64,000 nt of DNA from Limnanthes douglasii subsp. nivea. Taxonomy: Eukaryota; Streptophyta; Magnoliopsida; Brassicales; Limnanthaceae. Within the stretch, counting starts at the first letter, position 1. Every line of letters begins with the position of its first letter. Location of the stretch: NCBI GenBank assembly GCA_036936605.1, contig JAUPFV010000001.1, positions 122,334,771 through 122,398,770 on the forward strand, read 5' to 3'. The notes under the pieces were generated by a model. That model did not search any database. It saw nothing but the letters and a program-made list of their open reading frames with translations, and was not told where the DNA came from. Positions 1-11,675 of this stretch are shown here, in pieces. Both the position numbers and the translations under genes were made by a program.

Positions 1-180
1 AATGAGACCAAACCTGATAATTAGAGCCATCAAATTTAACAGTGGAAACAATATTACTAGGATTATCATTGGAACCAAGATAATGGGGGAAAGTCATATC
101 AATCTTCTGAACCCCAACTGTCGCATCACGTGGCGTAGAAAGGTTGTCTGGTCCACCGTAGAATCTGATTTGTCTCCCAT
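1..180 (-). pseudogene. Ty1/copia gag N-terminal fragment, runs off left edge
   Basis: On the minus strand this reads into the start of a copia-type polyprotein. The stretch PHYLGSNDNPSNIVSTVKF followed by DGSNYQVWS is the usual beginning of the copia gag N-terminal domain, which precedes UBN2-type gag. The ATG expected for such a protein (178-180, reading MGDKSDST) is one base out of frame with the conserved part, so this copy is frameshifted. It sits about 210 bases inside the LTR and primer binding site at 388-565, the normal spacing for a copia leader. The rest of gag and all of pol would lie to the left of the window. I am confident of the family and not of the exact start. Confidence 0.75.
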
Positions 181-387
181 GAAAACTACCAGAAAAACAT
201 CGATGATGAGAAAATAAAGACCGGATAAACACCGACTGATGAAGGCTATGCCAGAAACACATTGGCGCAAGGGGAAAAAGACCAGAAATACGTTAGTCTC
301 GAGAGAACAAAGGTCGGAACAAATTCGGTTAATAAAGGCTATGCCGGAAAGAACATGTCAACACAAGAGGAAGGTTTTGGAGGTTAT

Positions 388-400
388 GGCTCTGATACCA
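388..400 (-). other. Copia primer binding site (tRNA-iMet type)
   Basis: The minus strand reads TGGTATCAGAGCC directly after the LTR end. This is the standard plant copia primer binding site, complementary to the 3' end of initiator methionine tRNA, and it fixes the inner edge of the LTR at 401. Confidence 0.9.
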
Positions 401-565
401 TGTTGAGAGTAAAGTGAATGTGTCTCTTATATCTCCATAAGTACAGTTTATATATACATTGTGGTAAAAAGTAAACCCTAGCCCATATATAGACTAATAT
501 TAAATAGCTCATATACATTTTCACAAAACCCACATACATTTGATTATAATCCTGACACTCTAACA
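401..565 (-). repeat. Short (165 bp) copia 5' LTR
   Basis: On the minus strand the segment starts TGTTAGAGTGTC and ends CTCTCAACA, giving TG...CA ends with short inverted termini, and it directly abuts the primer binding site. A TATA-like run lies inside. It is the 5' LTR of the element whose gag start is at 1-180. The target duplication would be about TATCG at 566-570, but the other end is outside the window and this cannot be tested. Confidence 0.75.
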
Positions 566-1139
566 TATCGTATTTGGCTATAAACAAATTTATCATTTTT
601 CTCTCTATAAATATTGTACAAACTCATTCATCTCTGAAACAGTTTCTAAAAAAGTAATATTGTTACAAAATCTCTCAAAAACAAATTCTACAAATACTAC
701 TACAACATCTCAAATCATTCTACAATAGTCTTCTTCTTGAATTTTTGATAAATTTAATCGTCTTCTTCAATCTTCCATAAGTTTCATCACTAATTAAACC
801 ATAATGATATAAATTGGTTTGTTTGATTTTAAAATATAATTGTTTGAATTTGTAATTTTGTTTTGTTTGAATTTATTTAATTGTTTTTAATACATTTGTT
901 TAATTGGGTTTAATTTCTGCTTTTGAATTTATTTAATTGATTGTTATGTTTATTTGATGGACTTGAATTTATTTGGCTTATTAGTTGATTTGTTTAAATT
1001 TTAATTGTGAACCGCTAAAAAATAATCAGACATAAATAAATAAAATTTGAAGGATTTTAGAGGTTTTTTTAAGGAATACATTTTTTGTTTAAACATAACT
1101 AAATAAAGTAAATCAAATTATAAGGATTTTAATTTTTTT
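566..1139. other. Intergenic AT-rich stretch, no gene seen
   Basis: A plus-strand TATA-like sequence (CTATAAATATTG near 605) is followed by pyrimidine-rich, leader-like sequence to about 800, and then AT-rich DNA with repeated TTTAATT/TTGAATTT words. No ORF or homology was recognised. It could be the promoter remnant of another element. Confidence 0.4.
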
Positions 1140-2214
1140 AGGGAAATGTGAGACTAAGTACCTTCTCATCAATCTTATTATCATTTAGTACCCCAACTAT
1201 ATTTTATGCCTACTAAACACACTTCTCACCAAAATAACTCCTTTGCAATACCCAATCTTTATTTTATCCCTCAACTACCCTCATATTTTGGTCACTATGT
1301 TTTCCATCCAAAATTCAAAATTTTAATTCGTCTTAGCATATACCCTAATATTTTCAGAGAAACATGACCTACCCTTACAAACAACTATTTTTCGGAAAAC
1401 TCATCCCCAGTTCACCGTCGCTTATCTCAAAGACATTCCTAGTCTATTTTCCTGCCTGTGAGCAGTTCACCGTCACGTTTTAGGCTGCCAAAATTCATTC
1501 GCTACCTCCGTTGAAGCTTCAAACCATGAAACTTTGTATTTTCAACTTCAGGTTACGTTTTCATCTGCTATCGTTGTTTTTATCTTGGTGCAACTGTTTT
1601 TAAGTTAATTTTATCGACTAATCCAAAGGTTTCGCCATTGATTTTAATTTCGGAAGTTCGCGGTACCTTATGAAGTGTTACTTTCTTTATATTTCATGTA
1701 CCGAATTCTTAACATCAGTAGAGTTCATGTTCTTGAGCTGATTTTAGTTATATATAAGTTATAACTAAGTCGTTTTCGAAGTTTAATAGTTATTGCACTA
1801 GTTTTGTGCTATGTTGAATCTGTCATTAATGGCATCGTATATATGGTTTTTGCATTTTTTGCTATTGGAGAAGATGCGATTGTTATTAAAATGTATGGGT
1901 GCTTTTAAGATAGACATCGTAGTTATGATTGTAAGTGCAATATTGTTTCACGCTAGTTATATTAATCACGTTGGGCGATTTTGGTTTTTACATAACGACG
2001 CGATTTTAGGTCATACATGGCTAGCGATTTCCGTATAATTATATCATGCATTTTTTATTACGCGAGTTTTAGTACAATGGATACATGATTCTGCTTACAT
2101 CATGCGATTCTAGTTAGTTATTTCACAAAGGCACGCGATTCTAGTTAATGTTACATACGGTTCTTTCAACAAATTTGTTTTAGTGCAATAGATATCTAAA
2201 TCAGACGTCTGTAT

Positions 2215-4540
2215 TTTCAAATTTGGCCATCAAACCTCAATTGTTCATTTGACCGAGTTTGAAAACTTTCAGACTCTTCAACACTATGTTGAAAGTAGAT
2301 GGGATGATCTTGTTAGAGGTAGCTATACTGTTACCTACTCATGCGGTGACCAAGACAACTGTTTGTTCATTAATGATACGGATTTCATGGGTTTAGTGGT
2401 CTATCTTGTTGTTGAGCGTCTGAAAACATTAACTTCTTTATAAAACAACAAGTAGTTGATAAAGGGTCAGATGACATATGTAAACAACCTAGTATAAGCT
2501 TGGGAGAACCTTGTCAGAATCAACTATTAAGTGGGGAGAGTAGTAATGGTTTAGTCAATTCGGGTAGTAAGAAAAGATATCTTGCTACTACTGGTTGGGT
2601 TGATGCTATCACAGGTGTTGGTCAGACTTTTGCTGATGGTGCAGTAGGTCTAAGGTTAGCGTTATGCTAATATGCTTTGAAGCGTGGTTTTGCTTTCAAG
2701 TATATACATAATACATCTACTAATATCATTTCTTACTGTGTCAACAAAGATTCTGGTGGTTTTAAATGGCGAATTCATGCATCAATTGATTCCAGTACCG
2801 GTTTAATGTTGATCAAACGGTTTGTGGAAAGCCATACATGTAGCCCTGTTTTTTTTTAAAACAGGCATTTGGCATCTGATTTGATTTCCAACGAAATACA
2901 CGAATCAATTAGGACATGTCATTCCATAACTGCAAAAACTATTCAGTCTACTATCAAACAAGACTATGGTTTAGACATCTCTTACTGTATCTCATGGAAT
3001 GCTTTAGAGAAGGCAAGGAGGGTTGTTTTTGGAGATAGTAATATTTTGTTTAGCTTGCTCAATGCTTACTTTAAACGATTAAAAGTCGAGACATTACTAT
3101 TGATTTCCATTTGGAGTTTGGTTTTGGTAATGTCTTCATGAGGTTCTTTGTAGCATTTGGATCGTAAATTCAAGGTTTTCACTCATGCTGACCATTGCTG
3201 TATGTGGACGGTACCTATTCAACCGGCAAGCATAGGGGTGTATTGCTATTGGCAGTGGCAAATGATGACAACAACCTTTAGTTTTTTTTTTCATTTATTG
3301 CGTTTCTTGGTTTACTGTGTGTATTAAAACCACTAGATCAGGCGATTTACGATGGTTTACTACAAATTTTTAAACATGAGATTTTGCCAATGCGATTTAT
3401 ATATACAATTTAACCCATCACACGATTTATATATACAATTTAGCCAAATCACGCGATTTATAATCTAAGCAATTTAGTAAATTACTAAAAATAGTTGGCC
3501 ACGCGATTTTGCAATTAAATTTTGAGAAAACGGCATATCATTCCCTTCAATGTTTTGATACAAAACATTGATGGACTCCATCCAACTATTTATATGTTGC
3601 ATGTATTTTCCCCGTTGCTTTTGGTATTTTTGGTAGTGAAAATTCTGATAAATGACTATGGTTTATGAAATGTGCTAAGCCTCATTTTTAACCGTCAGAT
3701 AAATTTTATTTCCGATTGACACTCTGGTATTATTAATCATGTTTTTGTTCTTTACCCAAATTTCTTTTGTGCTTAATGTATATATCATCACATTAATAAT
3801 TTGAAATCTGCTCTTGAATACACTAACCACGAATTTAAAAAGAATATGCTAAAACGCTTTAAAAGTTATGCTTATGCTCCCACGGTATAACTTTTTAATG
3901 AAATTTTTTTTAAGTTTTTAAATAGAGGCAGTAGTAAGATAAAGAAATTCGTTGGGCATTTACCTCCCGAAAAGTACGCGCATGCATTCGTTATAGGTAA
4001 ACGTTATGGGGGAATGGCAGCATCTGCCGCTGAATCCTTTGATAATCAGATTAAGAAGCTTTGCAATCTACCAATTGTCTAAATGATAGACAAGATTAGA
4101 GTCATGCTAATGACTCAGATTTCAAGACGTTATTCGGAGGGGCTTAACTGGAATAGTTATTTGTGCCCCGAGTATGATAAGTAGTTTATAAAGAATGTTT
4201 TAATTGGTCGAACGTAGGTGGTATCTAAGTCTTCTGCTGGTCCATTTAAAGTTTATTATGAACCCGTTATGGTTGTCAACATGCTTGATTTTAAGTTTTC
4301 ATGTGGATCTTGGCAACATAAGTGTTTTCCATGTCCTCACTCATTAGCGGCAATAACTTCGACTAATGAAGATCATATGGCAAACCGGTTGTTTTTCTTC
4401 CTAACATTAAAAGACGAGCTGGAAGGCCAAGGTAAAAACGGATTCCATCTATAGGAGATGTGTCATCGAGCCAGTTGCGTTGTGGTCATTGTTTCAAATC
4501 AAGACATAACAGGAGGACATGTGATGTCCCACTATTGCGT
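2215..4540 (+). pseudogene. MURA-type transposase pseudogene
   Basis: Pieces of a MuDR-family transposase appear in order. 2249-2443 is a PB1-like N-terminal part. 2660-2860 is the Mutator DNA-binding region ending in SHTCSPVF. 2869-3100 is the next conserved block (KTIQSTIKQDYGLDISY, then VVFGDSNILFSLL). 3200-3280 holds the first catalytic motif YVDGTYSTGKHRGVL. 3790-4080 is the C-terminal MULE block (FVGHLPPEKYAHAFVIGKRY). 4280-4370 is a SWIM-type zinc finger (CGSWQHKCFPCPHSLAAI), followed near 4455-4525 by a CCHC knuckle (CGHCFKSRHNRRTC). Stops (for example about 2668, 4079 and 4182) and frame changes show it is dead. The gap at about 3290-3730 is probably an intron and is full of the GCGATTT motif. 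Confidence 0.8.
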
Positions 4541-5216
4541 TGTGATTCTTACTAAAACTATGACTCGTTCATGGGATTTCAAAGATGTTTAAGTTTGCGT
4601 TTGGCGATTTATATGCTTTAACCAAACGATTTGTTTATTATTGAACTACTTTGATTCCAACAATGCGATTGTTAACCTCTATGAGGTCGTGATTCGTTAA
4701 TCATTTTGTTAACATAACATGGGATTGTCAGCTTATTCGAAAACACGATTTATCGAGTAATTCAAATGCAGTTATTTTGTTGCAACATACATGATGAATA
4801 TCATGTACCATTTTTTAACTCAATTTCATCCCAATTGCGCTACTAGTACTTTTTTAAAAACTCTGGATTCTCACTATACCTAGATAGAAAAACCCATACC
4901 AAACAAAAACTTCATCATGCGATTCGTTTTCTTTATATAATTTGTTAACACATGGATTTACATTATCATAAGTCGCGATTCATTATTTTAGATAATTTGT
5001 TTAACTTAGTTTCTCTGTTGGCTTAGTTACACTTTTTTAAGTCGTGATTCATTAATAAATTATGGAACATTACACGCAATTGTCACATACACAATAGATA
5101 CATAAAATACAAAATACCAATGCCAAGATATTTACCCCTAACAAAAAAATGACATACTATAGGGTATGGGGGGTTTAATTCCCAAAAAAAAAGAAACAGA
5201 CACAACTACATAATTT

Positions 5217-5507
5217 TCAATTATTTGAAGAGTCGTCATCATCTTCATCTTCATCCTCCTCGTCTTCATTTTCATCGTCGTCTTCGTCGTCAGTTTCCAT
5301 CTCATTGTCTGCATCATCCTTGTCATCTACTGCCCAGTGGTCTCTCTTCCGTTTGCGATTGGGAAGCTCCTCCTCGTCGGAATAGTAGTTAGGAAATAAC
5401 CCCGATTCAACTAAATCATAATCACCATACGATGAATACGTCACCGATTACTCATCTTCGGACTCATCAGACGAATGCCCCGACGTATTGGATCGCTTGT
5501 AGTACCA
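5217..5507 (-). pseudogene. Acidic C-terminal exon of an unrecognised MULE gene
   Basis: On the minus strand a reading frame opens after a possible splice acceptor near 5508, meets one in-frame stop after SSDESEDE, and continues TYSSYGDYDLVESGLFPNYY, then an NRKRKR basic patch, then an almost pure Asp/Glu tail of about 35 residues ending SSNN. The combination of a nuclear-localisation-like basic patch and an acidic tail is typical of chromatin or DNA-associated proteins but gives no specific function. It may be the last exon of the Ulp1-type gene upstream (higher coordinates) or of a separate third gene. The single stop suggests mild decay. Confidence 0.45.
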
Positions 5508-6879
5508 AATTTGTTTATGTCATCATGCGAATTACTTTAAAAGTGGAACGTGATTTGCTTTTATTTACCATTTACGATATTCCCTTATTGAATATTACCA
5601 TCTCGCGTTATATTATGTTCATTGATATATGATTTACGCGATTTATTCATGTTTTATGAATTTTCGATTTATTTTGAATTCTTAAGTCAATTTTATTATT
5701 GGATATGTAGCCTTACGCGATATTTACACGACCTAATTTAAGATCTACGTGATTTTTGTACCCATGTCTTGTTGCACAAAGCGAGTTATATCTAATGGTT
5801 CATGCGAGTGTAGATAATGTTTACTTTTAACCTAATTTTTAAGTTCCAAACATTCAAATTTGAAAGAAACATTACATCAAGAACCCTTGTCATGAAAATA
5901 ATAAGCCATTGACAATAGAATAACATTGAAAAAACATACATATGACTTGATTCATAAATCCTCATGGTTTAGAAGAATAATCATTGACCTTTCTAATCCT
6001 CGTTCGGTGAGAAATTAGCTAGCACATCTTCTTTCTCTGCAATTATGTCCTTCAAATAAATAATCATGTCTCTTGAAATCGGATCATCAAGTTCTCACTT
6101 CCAAAGTAATGATGCTTCTTCGCGCAAAGCATAAGATAAGTCAGAGACGAGAAGCAAAGGTTCAGATTTTTGTTTATTTTACTTGGATGCCACTTCTTCT
6201 CGGCTTCGAGAATGAGGATCTGTAAATCCAAGTTGTTCGCATTCAAAGTACATCCGACACAATACCTTATCAAAAAAAGGGTTAGTCGTTTCATCGGTAT
6301 TAGTTCTTCAAACGTATTTGAACGTTTGAAGCAAATATCAATCTTCTTCTATGCCCTAATTTATACTACAAAAGTTGATTTGTTTATAAGATGTGTGTAA
6401 GGTTATACTTCACATTTTAGGTCCAAGTATGTAAGGTTATATAAGGGATATGATGTAGCTGACAAACATTAGTGGGTCTTTCTTGGATGATCAACATTTA
6501 GGCGGGAAAGTTTAAATCAGGCCATATATGTAGGCGGGAATATATAAAATTCTATCCAGTTTGGTTTCGTGCAATTTGTTCAAAACAGACATGATATATA
6601 TGAAGATATCATATGAATCGCGATTTTAGTGTTAAATTAAAATGTATGATGCGATTTACATTGACAAAATATCAATAAAGTCGAATTATCATCAAACAGT
6701 TCAACACTTTAGCAATTGCGCACAAATTGAGTTTGTTAAGTGTACTTTGTAACAACAACAAAAAACGATCTATTACTACAACTTAAATGAATTACATCAG
6801 CCTACTTTTCATTTAACAAACGTACCAATTTTTTTTAATAAATCAAGCAAACTACCACATACGGTTAGTGTTTTTATCA

Positions 6880-9800
6880 TTTAGGAAATGATGAAACATT
6901 TGTGCTCGTGTTCGAGCCGGCATATCATTATTATACTTCTCGGCTACAAACCTGTTATGAATAATGTCTTTAACGTACTCACAAACAAAAACTATGCAGT
7001 CAAGTTATTTATCATTTTGCTGCAGTATATCTCTTACAACTATAACTCTGTATCCATTCCTCACTCGGGGGATATATTTTTTCTTCATACAATATTACAG
7101 TTGTAGGATACAAAGATTGCCATGCAATTTGTTAAAAACGGCATAATAACCTTATCATTAAAACACGTAATGGTACAAAGATCAGCATACTTAGTTGCGC
7201 GATTTACATGGTCCAGCTACGCGATTTTAGGCACAAATACACCACGTGATTTATCCATTGATACCAATGTGACTACTTCGCGCGATTTCATCTATAACAA
7301 TTGCGATTTACTGTACACTTACAGATCGCGATTTACAAATATATTTCAATGCCTCAATATCGCCCGATTTACATAATATTATTTCGTGATATATGGTAAA
7401 AAAACAAACGACTTACCAATCTCCAGTTCTTCGACATTCATCGGGAGTGAATTTTCTTTTAGGGAACAACGGGTTGTAGTTTTTATCAACACCATTCTCC
7501 ATAGCAATTACCAACAACGTCTAGTGATTTGCTTCATTCTCTTTTATGTTGCATACCGGAATGAATACGATAAACGTGTCTGGCCTCATTTGTTTTAATA
7601 CTTCGTCAACGATATTTGACATATCCTTTTTCAGTGCAAGTTTTTGATGTAATAAGTAGGGCTAATAAATGAATAATTGTGACTATAACGAGGAACCAAC
7701 CATACCCATCGTGGAAATCCCAAATATTTGAATAGCGCTGTATTTACAATTGTACTTATTTTCAAACCCTTTAAAAGGTACTCGCCAATTTGATTATTTA
7801 AGAAGTTTATATATCCACGCATCAATAATCTATGAAATGAGAGGTGGTGATTTATAAATAATTACGAGTTATTTAACAAAGTATTTGTAAATAAATTTTA
7901 ATTTATTTCAAAACCAGTATTTACCTTGTAGTCTAGTCCCCCCGGTATGGTAGTTCTATTATCTCACTTACACTAATCTTGAGCCTCGATGAGAACTCTG
8001 ATTGTGATAAATACCATATTTAAGGATCTTCCTAGTCTTCTACTGTTTGTATTAAAAGGACGTTGTGGTATTCAATCACAACTATTATCTTTGTTGTGGC
8101 TGTTTTACATCCCCAAGCTTCATTACCAACTTTTCCCTGGTTGTGTTTGAGATAATAAATTCCAATTTGGATATTCATCCACTACTACCTGTGATATATA
8201 TAACTTGGTCTTACATAAATAACCAAATCACTTTTTTTTGTTTTATGTTTAATAATATAATCATCCTTTTACCATTAGAGATGTCTCCTGTAAACCAATT
8301 TTAACATTTTTACCTCCACTATTATGAATAGCCTCAGCCTTATCAACTTCATCGAAAAATGAATGGGTATAAAGTTCAAAAGTATCATCAAGGGTTGGTA
8401 GATCAAAACATCCAGCTTCATCTGGACCTGCTGGTTGTAAGTCTTCTACTATTCATGTCCGGATTATTACTTCTACCTTTGTTTTGGCTTGTGGTAGTGA
8501 TTTGTCTTCTTCGATTTCTGATACCTGTTTAGTCTTTGGTTGTTGATTTTTAGATGTTTTGCAGGTACATATAGTCCTTTGTCTAATCCACTATGTATCT
8601 GTTACATTCAACGGTTAACTTTAGGGTTGTAATGGTGCATCATTTCCTTTTTCGGTCCAACAATAAATATTGAAAGTCAAATCATAATCATGCGATTTAT
8701 AAGTTATATGGTAAACATACTAAGTGATGTACTGAGTATGAGTATATTGTAACAAACACGCGATTTTAAGGGTTTATTTATCTCTCGATTTTTGGCTTAC
8801 AAGTCAAAAACGCGACTTACATGTTATATGATAATAACACAATACGATTTATGCAGTATATGATAATAATACAACGCCATTTTATTCATTATTTTGATCA
8901 TGCGATTTTACAAACTAGTAAATATTTTTGGCTAACTACTGCGTACGGTTGCGATTTACGAAATAATAAATGACGTGATTTAGTACTATGAAACCGACAA
9001 CATTAAAATAAAAACACAAACATCCCAAAAAAATACCAAAAACATCCCAAAATATAAAACCGCCATCCCGATTCACTTCCATTGACAATCCAAAGTATTC
9101 CAAGAACAGCATCCCCTAGTTAAAAACCCTGACAGAAATTGAATGTTTTGGTAGACAGAGCACATCACAAAAATATTTATATAACGTTGAATCTTAAAGC
9201 TCTTAAGATTCACTTACATCTTCATGACCTTCCTGGACCAGCTTGGTTACTTCTATGGTATTGTCTTCCCCTACTACTTTTACTTCAGCCATGCTCGATA
9301 TTACAGCATCCTTATACTCTGCCTTCTCAGGCTCCTGGTTCTCTGTGGCCGGAGTAACGACTGCATTATCTCCAATAGTCACATCTTCTTTTTCTCTGTT
9401 GACTATCGAGTCATTCTGGTTAATCACTTCTGTCTCTCCCGTTGTGTTAGGCTGCACCACAGTTGGATCATGTGATGTAGCTAAAACATCCTTCTCAGTA
9501 GGAACTGCTAGCGTAGTTTTGTTGTTGTGCTCAACGAAATCTTCAATTATATTGTCATGCTGCTCAACTACTATTCGGCCAACTCATTCATCAACTTGAT
9601 CCTATGCTTATTTCTTATCCTGTCCACTTTGTTTCTTATGCGTGCTTGCTTCAACCCTCGACTCAACCTTTATCTCAACCTCCCCCGCTTTGCCACTTTC
9701 TGGCTCATGTGTGGTTGCTTCAACCATCAACCCAACCACATTTTGAACCTCCACCACTTTTCCACTTGCTTCCTCATCTTTGGTTGCTTCAACCTTCAAC

Positions 9801-10383
9801 CTAACCCCCTTCCCAACCTCCCTCACTTTCCTACTTTCTGCCTCATGTTGTGTTGCTTCAACTCTAAACCCAACCTCCTTCTCAACCTCTCTAACTTTTC
9901 CATTTTCTGCCAGAACAAGCTTAGAATGATCGACCCCTAAAACATACAAAACATAATCGGTTTCATGCATCTCATTTGATTCATACAAACATTGTTAGGT
10001 CCATCCTATGCTCATTCATCTTTCTTCTCAAAACCTTTGTTATATTCATTGCCAGCTTCTTCCCCAGTCTTCTCTGTTGCGTCTGCCGTTATAAAAACCT
10101 CTACGTTAGCTACATCTGAATCCAATTGTGTCATGTCTACTTCTATCTCATCTCTATTACCTTCAACCTCTATCATTTTGAATATATCTTCTGCTTAAAC
10201 AAATACATTACACGTCGGAACTTTATCTACTCTTTTCGGTTCCTGTACCCTTTTTTCTGGTGGATCTTCTTCAACGGAACAGAAGGGCAGTGCACAAGCC
10301 TTATCAACTGCATCATTAACAGCTTCATCCTTTTCATTTTGTTCTTCAAGTTTAGAAGTCAGAGCTGCTACCTGTCTTTGCAA
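6880..10383 (-). pseudogene. Ulp1-like (C48) cysteine peptidase gene of the MULE, broken
   Basis: Ulp1/SENP peptidases cleave SUMO-like tags; many plant MULEs carry such genes, with unclear roles. Exons on the minus strand: 10383-10195 coiled-coil start (VAALTSKLEEQNEKDEAV); 9988-9608 with four 23-residue repeats; 9460-9217 ending at a good donor (GAT|GTAAGT); about 8620-8290; 7825-7631; 7620-7409 with VFIPV and the catalytic His region ANH, where the Trp that normally follows is a TAG stop (7521-7523); and 7150-6880 with the catalytic Cys in LDCIVFVCEYVKDIIHNR (Cys codon 6996-6998; the family usually has DCGVF). The 7409-7620 exon ends in a good GTAAGT donor, and the following intron is packed with the GCGATTT motif. 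The 5' end is missing beyond 10383, where AT-rich tandem repeats begin. Confidence 0.7.
9623..9898 (-). repeat. 69-bp coding tandem repeat, four copies
   Basis: Four 23-residue units in the Ulp1-type gene follow the pattern K-V-R-E-V-x-K-x-V-x-x-x-V-E-A-T-x-x-E-x-x-S-G. The unit is 69 bp, so expansion kept the frame. The predicted segment is charged and helix- or coil-like. Confidence 0.75.
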
Positions 10384-10394
10384 AACCGCGGTTT

Positions 10395-11500
10395 ATTTGT
10401 AAATATTATAAGTGTTTTAATTATTTTATAACCAAAATCATATCTTAAGTTATATTTAAAAAATATTGAGATATTGTATATGATTATAAAATTATTATTA
10501 CATTTTGGTTAGTATTAATTTGTTCTGGTTATTAATATTTTAAGTATTGTAATTATTATATAATCCAAAATTTTAAATATTACTTATGTTATTATTGCAT
10601 TTTAAATATTATTATTATTATTATGTTTTGGGATCCAATATTAGTAGTGTTGATATTATGTTACAAACCAAAACTATATCTTATCATGTTAAAATATTGC
10701 AAATTTTATGCTTATAATTTTAATATTGCATTTTGATTACTATTGTGATTTGGTTTTAAATATTACAAGTGTTTGTTATTATTTTTTAAACCGATCTTAT
10801 CATGGTAACAAATTACAAGTTATATTGTTTTAATTTTAATATTACATTTTGAATATTATTATTGTGATTTGGTTTTAAATATTACAAGTGTTTGTTATTA
10901 TTTTTTAAACCAAAATCAGATTTTATCATGGTAAAAGATTACAAGTTATATTGTTATAATTTTAATATTACATTTTGAATTATTATTGTGATTTGGTTTT
11001 AGGTATTACAAATGTTATTTATTGTTTTTCAACCAAAATAAGATTTTATCATGCTAAAATATTACAAGTTATATTGTTTTAATTTTAATATTACATTTTG
11101 AATATTATTATTGTGATTTGGTTTTAGGTATTACAAATGTTATTTATTGTTTTTTAAACCAAAATCAGATTTTATCATGCTAAAATATTACAAGGTATAT
11201 TGTTTTAATTTTAATATTATATTTTGAATATTATTATTGTGATTTGGTTTTAAATATTACAAGTGTTATTTATTGTTTTTTAAACCAAAATCAGATTTTA
11301 TCATGCTAAAATATTACAAGTTATATTGTTTTAATTTTAATATTAAATTTTGAATATTATTATTGTGATTTGGTCTTAAATATTACAAGTGTTATTTATT
11401 ATTTTTTAAACCAAAATCAGATTTTATCATGCTAAAATATTAGCAGTTATATTAAAATATTTAATATAACAAGTTATGTTGTTATTATTATTATTTTAAT
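10395..11500. repeat. AT-rich tandem array, ~120-126 bp unit, about nine copies
   Basis: Each unit contains GATTTGGTTTTAAATATTACA, AACCAAAATCAGATTTTATC and TTACAAGTTATATTGTTTT blocks. The GATTTGGTTT landmark recurs at about 10750, 10869, 10992, 11117, 11243 and 11369, so the period drifts from 119 to 126 bp. The right-hand copies are nearly identical and the left-hand ones are worn, as expected for an array that expanded from one side. Confidence 0.85.
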
Positions 11501-11675
11501 AAAAATGTTATCTTATAATTATTTGATAGGACAAGTCCTTATTATAACAAAAGATAATTTTTTTTATTTAACCGTTCACAGTTTATACTATTGCGGGAAG
11601 GAGTTGTACAAATGATTTCAAAGTAAACTACAAAATCTAAAATACATTTTTTAGTCTCTTGTCGCTAGCCACTTT

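Larger units (their letters stand above)
1963..8985 (+). repeat. Dispersed GCGATTT(A/T) motif array in MULE non-coding DNA
   Basis: By eye I count 18 exact GCGATTTA/GCGATTTT words on the plus strand and roughly 20 one-base variants. They cluster in blocks at 1965-2140, 3341-3510, 4600-5050, 5580-5760, 6614-6660, 7196-7373 and 8690-8985. They are usually preceded by AC or AT (ACGCGATTTA, CATGCGATTT) and sit about 25-45 bases apart in AT-rich sequence. The orientation stays the same even inside introns of the minus-strand gene. The rest of the window has almost none. Confidence 0.8.
1140..10390. mobile_element. Decayed Mutator-like element (MURA + Ulp1-type genes)
   Basis: A MURA-type transposase relic on the plus strand (2215-4540) converges on a minus-strand gene with a C48/Ulp1 peptidase domain (to about 10383). 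This is the layout of plant MULEs that carry Ulp1-like genes. Introns and spacers of both genes share the same short GCGATTT(A/T) motif, which ties the parts into one element. The left limit is placed where the sequence changes near 1140; I found no matching terminal inverted repeat on the right, where a tandem AT-rich array (10395 on) seems to cut the element off. Both genes carry stops and frameshifts, so it cannot move by itself. Confidence 0.6.

Noticed and set aside
5138..5326. Second minus-strand ORF rich in Met, Lys and Arg over the acidic exon
   Set aside because: It is the out-of-frame reading of GA-rich codons that encode the acidic tail.
9139..9940. Several plus-strand ORFs over 9139-9940
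   Set aside because: They are shadows of the minus-strand Ulp1-type gene and its 69-bp repeat.
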